Below are positions 24,501 through 34,277 of a stretch of DNA of 64,000 nt, piece after piece. The stretch is from assembly GCA_012845835.1 (NCBI GenBank), contig JABAKD010000010.1:13945401-14009400 (forward strand), read 5' to 3'. The notes beneath the pieces are model-generated. The model was not told the DNA's origin. It did no database searches and saw nothing but the letters and a program-made list of their open reading frames with translations. How positions within the stretch are numbered: the first letter of the stretch is position 1; every line of letters begins with the position of its first letter. Source of the DNA: Undaria pinnatifida (taxonomy: Eukaryota; Sar; Phaeophyceae; Laminariales; Alariaceae). A program made the translations under genes and the position numbers.

Positions 24501-27500
24501 ACTGACAAGACATTGTTTCTCGTACTGCGATTTTTAAAAGCGACCACTCCGTTCGTTGTGTTTATTTTCTATTTTTTCAATGGTCTGGTCTGTTCTGTTG
24601 TGTTTTCGCACCCGCGGTACGCTAGCATTTCACTTACCTTTCCTTGTTTTTTTCATACCTTGATTTATTGCGATTGTTTGGTTCACTCTGTCTCACAGTC
24701 TGTGACCACAGAAATAATAAGTTGTATCTCTCTAGGATGAAGAATCGGCACGGACACTGAGTGTAATGGTGTCGTTGGGTAGGGAACGGCCCCCCTCGAA
24801 GACAAAGAAAGTTCGAACGAAGGTATTTAACCGTGAAATCTGATATCGAAAAGCAACGACACAGCAGTCGTACGACAATAGGCCAAACACTTTCTTATGT
24901 GACCATGAAAAAAGAAAACGGTGCGGACGAAATAAGAATCCGAAATTTGGAAATGATGCCAACTTGGAAATAAATGTTTTCCCACGTGTGATTTTTTCGT
25001 TCAAGCTCTGCATAATATGCCAAGATCCAAGAATATGCTCGGGCGTATACCGCCCAAAATACAAAAATTTGCGCACTTCTTGCTTGTCTCGCTCAGCCCA
25101 CGTACCCGATCCCGGCCAGGTGCGGAACGGGTACGGCAGGGCGAGGGGCGTTTGAGCCGCCCTCCGAGGACGGCGCTCGAACGAAGCTATTTGACCGAGA
25201 ATTCTAGTTGCGAGAATCGCATGCTGAGGCCGAGACGGAAAAAAAGCTCCTCACCGAATCCCCCCCCCCCAAAATGATCATAGACGTACCGGTATATATT
25301 TATATAAGCCGTTTTTTGTTTGTTTGTCTGATTACTCGTTCTATATCCCTCTAGGCCCCATGGGGACTTTTTTATCCAGTATCACAGCAGTTTTATTTTT
25401 TTCCCTTGAATCAGTTTTGTTTTTGTTGAGACAGGTCTTAAGCTCCCTAATTTAGGAGGAACCTCTATTGGAACACGCGCGTCTAACATGGCCTACTGTA
25501 GAGTATGTTATAAGGCTTACTTTGGGTAAGCTATTATTGATTAACCTTTTGCAAGTGGTCAAACGGACTAATGCCCCACTAATTCCTTAACAAATGGCGT
25601 CGTCGACAGACCGTGTTTTTTTTTTATCGTGGGTTCGAGTCCCACCATCCACCAATAACAAACTTTTTCAGACTTTCCCCCCCCCCGTCGAACCGAACTT
25701 GAAAAATACTGTCCCCGGTATCCCTAGGAAATGAAACCGCTTGGATATTGACAGGTCCGCCCGTATATCCGGCCGACCAGCTATCCCGCCGTTTCAGGGG
25801 GGGAGAGTGTCATAAGGCTTAGTTTGGGTAAGCTTCGTATTGGTTAACCCTTTGCAAGTGGTCAAACGGACTAATACCCCGCTAATACCTTAACAAGTAC
25901 ACAACGAAAGCACGGTGTACATAATAAGTAAATAACGAAATTCTCCGACGATTTGGGGTTAAAAAGGAAAATACCCCCCCCGTCATTCTTCACCACACAA
26001 CAAAAATGGCCTGAAAGCGCTATATGCCTCAATCGTAGCATGCGTTTCCTTTTCGTTGTGCAGGAGGAAGAATGAGCTTCAGCATCGACCACCTCATGTA
26101 TCCCAACCCCAGAAAGTAGAAGGAAACCAACGTAAGAAGACCGCTTGCTTGTGGAAGAGCGAATCTTGATCATCTTGATCTTGCTTTTTTTTTTTTTTTC
26201 TTCTCTCCAGAGGTTCCCTTTCAAAAAGAGGTTCCCTTTCCTGCCTATTTTATGTCAAATTCCCTCGCGGAGAGCTAAAAAAAAAACTGTCATTCTCTCG
26301 AAAATAAATATTCGAGCTCTCTTGCAGGGCTTACCGGTTAACCTATCCGTTGCTACAACAAGAGTTAATTCTGAGTGAATTCCCCCCCCCAAAAAAGAGA
26401 TAATCAACATCTGATCTGCGAAAACACTCTCAGTTCCCGCGTATCTTGGTCAGGTATGTGGAAAATGACGGGATTTTCGACGTCTTGGATGATTTTTTTA
26501 CCCAAAACCTTAAATCTGGGTTCTTTTTACCTGCAGTAATGGGTGGGTTTGCCGGAAAGCCCTGGACGAGAGCTCGAACAGTTGGATTTAAGAGAACGGC
26601 CGGTTTTGTGCTCTCTGCATGGAAACTCGACTTAAAAATACTTACGCGTAGGGAAAGGGAAGATCTGGAGAACAAAATAAGATCAAGATTCGCTTTTCCA
26701 TAGAGCCTGGTCTAATCGCACAAAAAAACAATGTGAATGTGTAGCCGCGTCATTACGTACCTATAGTATACAGTCTAATAAGTAAGCTGGCGCGAGGCAT
26801 CATGGCCGCACTTTTTTTCGAGAGATTATGTATCGGAAAGGCCGTTCGCTCACCGAGCGTACGGAGAGAGAGACCATTCACTGACCGCACGCTTGCTATA
26901 TGATGGTATATCTTGGGTATGTTTGTAATCTACCACTTTACCAGGTACAACCGTTGATGTCACGCCGACAGACCGTCTTCAAGTAGACCCTCACGTACGG
27001 GGTGGACGAAGCACACTGCTCAACTAGATTACGGTAATTCGCGGCACGCGCCCCCAACCATAGCGCGCGCCCGACTCTATGGCAAGTGGTTAACTACTTA
27101 CAGTAGCACGCGAAAGGAATTTTGAGGTCTCACCGCGACGATCTCCACCACCTTGCCGCGGTTGCTCAGCGCCGACCAAGCTTTGATCTCCCTCAGCGTG
27201 AAGATGCGAAGCGATTCAGCTAACGGGGTGTGGGCGAAAGTTTGACGGTCGGCGGCCAGTCTGCTCGCCTTCATGTCGGCCGCCATTTGTAGGATGTGTT
27301 GGCCGCGCTTTCGTGATGTAAAAGCCACTGTGCGGGGTTCGTGCTTCGTAACAAAAAGTCAAAGATGTGGACGATGCAGGGGCAACCGGATTTTTTTTTC
27401 TTTTTTCGGGAGAGATAGGGTGAGGAATTGGGTGAGGTGGGGGGTTTGCTTATCTCAGTCAGGGATATCTGGGCGCTGGATGGAGTCGATACTTAATAAT

Positions 27501-29612
27501 AATAGCATTGTTAAAAATACTACCTGGTACTTGAGTAGACTAGACTTTATTTATTTATCTGGTTAAAATGTTATACAAGTTTAGTCTATCATCGAGCAAT
27601 TGGGTAAAACTGCTGCCGTGTGTTTCTATTCGTTTTACTCACGCAGTCAGTGCTTCATTTTCATTTGTTCAAGGTCAATTTTCAATTTCCCCCGCTCAAC
27701 TCGTAAGAGGTTTTGTTGCCCTCAGCGACGTGCTGGACAAGCCGTGTCACAGAAGGATCTGTCTTCCTTTCTCCTCCCCGGTACGTTCCTTAACTTTTAT
27801 CGCGGAGGTCACAGCGGGCTCTTCACAAGTTGAGCGTGACAGTGACGATTGAAAAAGGAAAAAAAATATCTTGTGAAGGCGGCATTCCGTTGTAAGGCGT
27901 GAGGGCAAGGCAGCAACGGAAAGTAAACACCAGTATGACTACAAAAAAAGGTAATGATATACGGGCATCCTGTTGTAAGACGCTGATAGGCCGAGTAAAA
28001 ACCGTATCTTGCTTGATCGGGGTACGATGATACTACTACTATGTTAGTACAACACGCCAGCGGGGAAGAAGGTGGTGAAAGAAAGGCAAGCACATGCGTA
28101 ATACCAGACAGGGATGTACATTACGCATTACGGGTAATTACGGGTAATGTGGATGGGCCGTGCGTAATGTGGATATTCCGCGGTAATGTTCCGTATGTCT
28201 ACGGTGCGTCTCTTGTGCTACTTGGTTTAGAAGGTTCAAGTTTGAAGCAGCTGGGTTGAGGTTTGATCGCTCCGAGTAAGGACATACATACATGGAGAAT
28301 GGAGAATGAGCATGATCTTTTTTCTTTTTGACTTTTCTGTAGTCTGTACTCTGCGCTGTGTACCATGCAACATACAACATACAACATGCTCTCCAACGGT
28401 TGCTGCAGGGCTGCAGCTGTGGCGGTAGGGTATCATACATCAAACATACAAACATACTACCAGACACCACATCTCGGCGAAAACGCGAAGCAAGAGAGCA
28501 AATGCTACGTACGGAACCCCTGGGTACAGGGCAACACAGCTATACACGGAACCCCCGGGGATGGGGGGCCTTTGTCCCCGCACGGTAGCCGTATTTACGC
28601 GTGCGTAATGTCAATCTCCGATTTGCCGTAATTACGGGTGCGTAATGTGTTCAATCTGAATTTATGTACATCCCTGATACCAGATGTATGTATGCCACCG
28701 GCTCTTTCACACTTTGTTCCCATACGATTGAGCTCTCACTTGGTACGCAAAACCACCACCCGCCGTGGGAGCTATTGTTGTATGTACTCGGCTTGCAGGG
28801 CAAAATGGGCACCGTTTGTGAGCCCGCAGTATAGTCTGTATTATTTATTTCTGTCTAAAAGCCCAACCACATTGCGATGATTGCAACTCAAGCATCCCTC
28901 ACCAATCCCAAGTAGTTTGGACTAAAAAAACTTAGGGGGCTTCAGAGGGAAAACACGTGCGTAAAAACAAAACTGACAGTTACAGAATCACCGGCCACAC
29001 GAAGTGGCACAGCCGGGGCCGCTTGTCGCATAGGGGGGTGGGGGTGTATATACTATTAATAACCGCTCTGCAATACATTAATAATGCAAAACGAGGAGGT
29101 GCGCGCATTGAGCACGCACTCAGAGCGTAGTGATTGATGGTGCTCTTCGTGCTGCTGCTCCGCGCTCTTTTTTGCTTGGACACGCTGCTTGGTAAGATCG
29201 CATTCGTTCGTCGCTGCGTTATTGGTCGCTCTACCACTGCAGAATACTGTGCATGGGTCGTTCCTGCTGCTTGCGGCTGTGATACGTCTGCTTCCAAGGT
29301 GTGTTTGTAGACTAGACGTTTTGTTTTTGGGTCCTGCTGCTGCTGCTGTTGTTGTCGTGTGATACGCTTGGTGTGACGACAATAATACCTAAAAATACCT
29401 TTTATTTGTCCAGGTATCTATCTCACCTCAGATATGGGGGAGGAGGAGGAGGGAGAGGGCACATATTTTCCGTCCGTCTCCGACTGCTCGTCACGGAAAA
29501 TCTTGACTTTCCCAACCCGCCCAGCCCCCGGCACTCGCGCCGCATCTCGCACGAAAGCAGGCAAGGTCGCCGCCGCGGACAGCAGCAGCGTTAGCACGAA
29601 AACGACTCTCAT
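18541..29612 (-). CDS. Secreted or membrane-targeted protein of unknown family, three exons seen
   Basis: Exon 1 is 29612-29427: ATG, then a classic signal peptide (MRVVFVLTLLLSAAA), a basic stretch with GRVGKVKIFRDEQ and a Ser/Pro-rich end, closing at donor gag|gtgagat. Exon 2 is 27307-27134 (acceptor cgaaag, donor gcg|gtgaga); it includes LQMAADMKASRLAADRQTF and LREIKAWSALSNRGKVVEIV. Exon 3 is 18651-18541 (acceptor tttttcag, donor aag|gtaacg); it includes AAHVAATWGYGTNKDKLLVL. All junctions are phase 0 and join into one frame of 157 residues so far. The 3' end was not found. Exon 2 could start at 27322 with another acceptor. Introns are about 2.1 and 8.5 kb. The helical, charged middle suggests a globular extracellular or lumenal protein, but I do not recognise the family. 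Confidence 0.6.
19626..20098 (-). mobile_element. TRIM, reverse copy, with extra LTR fragments
   Basis: Reading from the left there is an LTR at 19666-19749 (tgttaagg...ccttataaca), then the complement of the polypurine tract and an internal region to about 19965. That region contains a tRNA-like segment (complement: tggcatcgtcggcagg, then gtgggtttaaaccca). A second LTR follows to about 20047. Partial LTRs in the opposite orientation lie on both outer sides (about 19626-19662 and 20047-20098), so copies have nested or recombined here. Same family as 25506-25895. Confidence 0.7.
20215..20395 (+). mobile_element. LINE 3' end, copy 3
   Basis: Shares gtagtgagcgcc, caggagtaggaacg, gctccgt, a diverged gtcaacggg block and atgagtac with the other LINE tails. 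The terminus is C-rich (cgccccaccccaacacccc) instead of A-rich. Confidence 0.65.
21290..22450. repeat. Tandem array of a roughly 190-bp unit with CCAAT-like boxes
   Basis: About six diverged units share gggtcgacaccac, a ccacggtgtgga-like block, a ctgattggc-type box, gaggatatagggtcccatcccc, and aaccggggacgaaaa. Units start near 21385, 21545, 21780, 21955, 22180 and 22390. It lies inside the 8.5-kb intron of the secreted-protein gene. No frame is conserved across units. Confidence 0.7.
23008..23318 (+). mobile_element. tRNA-derived SINE, copy 2
   Basis: Head: A-box-like tggcgtatcaggt, B-box-like gaggtcgaatccc. Body: cttttcttgtgcac, gcgcgagagcgtgag, cacttgatgaaaa, tgaaccctatgcac, cggcttgta, ccagaagctggaaagtag. 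Tail: gtgtgcc and A13. Homologous end to end with copy 1 at about 80 percent by eye. Together the two copies define the family and its 3' end. Confidence 0.75.
25506..25895 (+). mobile_element. TRIM retrotransposon with tRNA-like internal region
   Basis: Two direct repeats, 25506-25592 and 25808-25895 (87 and 88 bp), start TGT(T/C)ATAAGG and end CCTTAACA, as LTRs do. They are flanked by a matching 4-bp duplication, AGTA (25502-25505 and 25896-25899). A purine tract (gggggggagag) precedes the right LTR. The 215-bp interior has no coding capacity. It starts atggcgtcgtcgacag, which could be a primer-binding site or an A-box, and carries a perfect B-box consensus (ggttcgagtcc) within cccaccatccacc, the shape of a tRNA 3' half. 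TRIMs move using proteins of other LTR elements. This copy is structurally complete. Confidence 0.8.
26152..26702. mobile_element. Foldback (long terminal inverted repeat) element
   Basis: The ends are inverted: left tggaagagcgaatcttgatc, right complement tggaaaagcgaatcttgatc (19 of 20). Similarity continues inward for about 200 bp, for example tcgagctctcttgcagggct against tcgagctctcgtccagggct read from the right arm. The spacer of about 120 bp has no coding capacity. This is the form of a non-autonomous DNA transposon. It lies in the long intron of the secreted-protein gene. Confidence 0.7.
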
Positions 29613-30167
29613 CGTCTACCGCTTTTTTTGGGCTATCCTCAGCAGGTCTTGATTACTTTTCCCGAGGATACGACAGACTGCTGTGCTGCTGTTGTTCGCA
29701 GAAAGAAGACTCGTGTGCTCTTTTCCCCTCCTTAGGCAGGGAGGCAAGCAAGTAGGCAGGCAGGCGCCAATGCTTTTGGGTTTTTATGCTACCCTGCGAA
29801 GGGCGAGGGCACACTCTCTGCGCAACAACCACGACCAGCTCGAGCAGCGCGCACTGGGTGGCAACTAAGGGCTGGAGGGTTGTGGCGGAGTGCAGAGTAG
29901 ACAAGAAGAGCTGGAGAAGCTGGCTATGGAATGCGTTACTTATAGATTGCCTCTGCCGCTTTGCCGGTTACCCGAATCATAGATCGCGACAAAAAACACA
30001 ACGGAAAAACGGAAAAAAACGTACATACACGACGGAATTGCGACTTCGGAGCCCCGAAGGTTGCATTCGGTATCATAGCATGTTTAGATATTCCGAAAAA
30101 CTCATAGTTTGGATCTTGGATATTGTGGATTGTGCTTCGAAGATCGACTGCTCGGATCTCATCGCGC

Positions 30168-30334
<167 letters not shown>

Positions 30335-30939
30335 CTCACATTCACTCGCGCATAATAGAGTCCTCCGTGGTTACACCAGGACAGTCTCCAGCCACTCCTC
30401 TCTTGTATTATTGTGGTGGGTCATACGTCGAAGATCGATCGGGTGCTACACTCTGTCGGATCACATCGCTTTACGGCAGACATTAGTATTAGGAGTACGG
30501 TGGTCGCAGCGGCTGACGGTTCGGGGCCCGGTGGGCTGGAGAATAGCCTACTGCTGTATAAGTATCATAGGGGAATCCGACGGGGAAACGGAAAAATATA
30601 TTATCTGATGTACTCTTTTGGTTATTAGGCTTACGATATGCCTGGCTGGTAGCACCTCGCACCCGCTCGAAGTTAAAGTAGAAAAATCACCGGAGAACTT
30701 GAATTATATAGACTAGACTATACGTACACCACCTGGTATATATCTAGTCTAGAGATGTGTGTGTATGAGATGTATGTTTTCTTCTCGAGATCGAAAAAAA
30801 TCCATACACGTGCTACCGCCGACGAGACTAAAAGCTACAAGAACTGCAAACTCATGGTGGCACCAACGCTGATTTCAGCATGTATGTAGATCTTCCTACA
30901 CGGTAAACTCTCGACGCTGTGAGCATAGTCTATACACAA

Positions 30940-31245
30940 CTTCTTTATACAGTTTTCCACGTTGGACAGATCAGCACAGACTGCAGATAAATAGTTGTAG
31001 TCTGATGATGTGCTGGCTTGCATATACCAGGTAGGTATATTTTGTTTTTAGATCAGCACAGACTGCAGATAAATAATAAATAGTAGGGAGTATATACTAT
31101 TTATCTGCAGTCTGTGCTATCTGCAGTCTGTGCTGATCTAAAAACAAAATATACCTGGTATATGCAAGCCAGCACATCAGACTACAACTACCAGGTAGGT
31201 AGTAGTCTGATGTGCTGGCTTTTGATATACCAGGTATATTTTGTT
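30940..31245. repeat. Large inverted repeat able to form a hairpin
   Basis: The right arm (about 31095-31190) is the near-perfect complement of the left arm (about 30980-31080). Shared blocks are agtctgatgatgtgctggct, accaggtaggtatatttt, agatcagcacagactgcag. The loop is about 20 bases. A third, again inverted, partial copy follows at 31196-31245. Four TACCWGGTA palindromes lie within it. A 12-base ctgcagtctgtg block is doubled in the right arm. Confidence 0.85.
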
Positions 31246-31875
31246 TTTTGCCCCGGCGTGCTCATTGCGGTTGGCATTGCATTTTTGCCACATCGAGCTT
31301 ACCGTGTTTATTGCAATGTGTATATATATAGTCTATACTTGTAACTGTCTCGTCATTCGTGGCCACAGAGAGAGGGCTCGCCTGAGGCATCGGCTCGGCG
31401 GGCACTGGTTGTGCGTGAAGAATACACACACTGCTGCTGCTGTAATATCTGCCTTCCTTTGGTAAAGGAGCGAGTTCCGTTGATCAGACGCGTGCTGAGA
31501 TAGAGGTGCCCCGCTTCTTTTCTGAGGTTCTCCTTGCTTTGGGGAGCTTAAGACATGCCCTTCTTAACCCAGAGAACTGATTTGTCCCAGAGGAGAGAAA
31601 TTAAGCTGCTGAGAGACTCCGGGCGCATGAAAAATCCCGTATGGCCTAGGGTACACCACGATAATCATGCAAAAACTAAGGAGGCGAATTTTCGGACGAT
31701 TTGGGGTTAAGGAGTGTCTTAAGTCATTCACAAAACCGTTTCAGACGAAAACTGCTACCTCTGTCGTAGCACGCGTCATCAGTATAGATCAGTATAGTAG
31801 TAAACTTGAGGAACGCCGCCCCTGTCAGTTCGGTTTTGGTCGAGTAGAGTCACCCCCCCCCCCCCACATGCCGTC

Positions 31876-32047
31876 TGGAAAGGGACGCGTGGGTTAATGG
31901 TCGAACATGACTTTAGGCAAGCAACAAATGAGAGCAACAACAACAACAACAACAGCAACAACAGCAACACCACCACCAACAACAACAGCAACAACAGCAA
32001 CAACAGCAACAACAGCAACAACAACACCAACAACAACAACAACAACA
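31876..32047. repeat. LINE tail fragment followed by (CAA/CAG)n
   Basis: A short LINE 3' signature (gaaagggacgcgtgggtta, atggtcgaacatgact, gcaacaaatgag at 31876-31931) runs directly into about 115 bases of CAA/CAG triplets. The other LINE copies have a C-run at this point, so the trinucleotide tract occupies the position of the tail. Confidence 0.65.
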
Positions 32048-33893
32048 GGCGAGTCGCCGACGAAGAGAACTCATAACGGCGCTTCGCGCTTATTGGTGCA
32101 CACGCGATGTCTACCTCCAGATGGTCAATGAAAACCCTACAGACGTGCTCCGTCCCGTCATGCACCAGATCGACCCCCCTCATAAGAAAGAGCCCCGCAA
32201 GAAACTCAGCCTGGTATTCAAGGGAAAACAGCTATTATTAGTAGTAGTGTGAAACAACACGCCTTTTCTTTAGTAAGAAACCCAGACCCTGGGCCAGTTT
32301 TTCCGGTTTATTATCAAGGGTGGCCGGTGCTGTATTAGGGATGCGAGTTTTTTTTCTTCTTTTCTTTTCCCGTTCCTTTTATTATCTCCGAAGCATTTTT
32401 TTTTCTCCTTTCCTCCTTCTCCCTACGTGTAACTCAGAGCCGGGGTCACCAAGCAGGCTCTTCTTCCCCCTCTCCGCTACGGTAGGGTAAGCGCCTTCAT
32501 TTTTATCGCGAGAGAACTCCAGCCCTTTCTTCCCGCGTCGTCGGCTAGCATCGAATTTATGGTCATGCGGCCACGGCCACGCACAAAACGAGTACCCTCC
32601 CCCTACCCAGTAGTATGGCTCTGGAATACACACCGTGGCAAAGAGCCCTCTAGTTCCACAAAACGCCATACCGGTATATATATGGTGGAGGCCACCGTTC
32701 CGGCCTGGCAGATGCCACGCGCGGCACACGATGACAAGAAACAAAAAAAACACGTGCATAATAACACGCGTTTTTGGTTTGCCGGCACAACAAAAATACA
32801 TCTTTCCACTCAACCGAACTTTAAAAAAGAAATAAAAAAATCCAATTATTATGTACTATTTTTTATTTTATTTCGGAGAAGTGACGTCACAAATTCGGAT
32901 GTTGACTCACGTCGACCACGGACTTTACACCAATCGAAAATTCGAACCGAAAAAAGTGATCAATCAGAAAAATGCGGGCACGAAATGTCTTTCAGTAAGA
33001 ACGCGGGATACGGGTGGTCATTTCTCGACCTCCAGACAGCAAGTGCAAATGTCAAGCGGCTACAGCACCGCCTCGGACCAATCAATCAATCACGACACGA
33101 CACGACACGACACGCTTGCAACACTTCAAAAAAACTGACGCTCAGCTCGTCTGCAAAAAACACCACCACCAATCACCACCATCACGCCGCTACCCATCGA
33201 CCAAGCAAATACTCCCACCTTTCGAACGGCGGAACCGATCTCGCCAAACCCAATCCCCTCGTTCGTATCGACGCCACAAACGCCTTCCCAAAACATGACA
33301 AAAGCTCCCCTTTGAATGCGGCGGCACCAAGTCATTTTTTTCTCACGGGCTTACGCAAGGAGTAAATACCAGGACGCCGTGAGTGTTGCAGCATCTCTCG
33401 ACCGACAACCCTCGCATTTCTCCAAACGCTGCGACAACAACGCAGCGAGGGACTCTCGAAGCCCCCCCCCCTTTCCCGACGACCCGATTTCCACTCGCGC
33501 CCGCAAAGGACGCTCTGACACCGCAACACCGTCTTCAAACGGCGTCGCCCTTACCTTACACCGCCCCGCTGCATTTCGAGCAAAGCCACGAAAAAAGATA
33601 CGCTCATTCCAATCCACCGCCTAGAACCCAGCTCCACCCCCCACCCTACTCAAACACCCTAATTCTTGTACCCACCACCTCCCCCCCCTCCTACCCACCC
33701 ACCCACCCACCCCTTCATCCACCACGGCATATCCGAAAAAAAAAAAACACCGACAACGCACCGCCAGCAATTTAACCCATTTACTATAGTACAGCACCTG
33801 AAAAAAAAAATAACCCACATTAATTCCAAGTAGTTTTACCCGAGAAACGCGGGTGCAATACTAAAGAGGTCGAAGACGGACAAAGAAGGCCTT

Positions 33894-34277
33894 TTAGCTC
33901 ATGTCCATCTGCGTCAGCAGAAGCCCAGCTGCTTGCTCCGTGTCCCCCCCCGTGCTCTCCAGAGCCCCCTCGGCCTGATCCCTCGCGAATCCCATTCCCA
34001 TCAGTTGCAAAACTTTTTCTTCCTCCACCCCACCGATCATCGCCGCCGGAGCTTGCGGCTGTGCGGGCGCTGGTGATGGTGCAGCCGGAGCAGCTGCTGG
34101 TGCAGGTGTAGGTGCTGCTGGTGTGGGTGTGGGTGCTGGTGCTGGTGTTGGAGTTGGTACGGGTGGGGTCGTGGATGCGGCCGGGGAGGGCGGAGACGCG
34201 GCCCCGCTCCCCGCCCCTGCGGCTGACGAATCCACAGCCGATTCATCAGCAGCAGGTTTTCGGTCGAGGTCTCCCTC
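33894..34277 (-). other. DDI1: DDI1 exon 9: Pro/Ala linker and UBA domain
   Basis: After an acidic start ([13 protein letters not shown]) comes about 60 residues of Ala, Pro and Thr. The UBA domain follows, with the MGF-type loop ([18 protein letters not shown]) and a last helix ([12 protein letters not shown]). The UBA would bind ubiquitin chains. The acceptor is ccccatcag at 34278-34280 after a C/T-rich tract. The linker coding is simple GGTGCTGGTG-type repeat on the plus strand and is likely to vary in length. Confidence 0.85.

Noticed and set aside
32559-33775. Several plus-strand frames of 95-268 codons
   Set aside because: Biased composition (His/Thr/Pro, Lys) and no splice or domain pattern; they overlap repeat family J.
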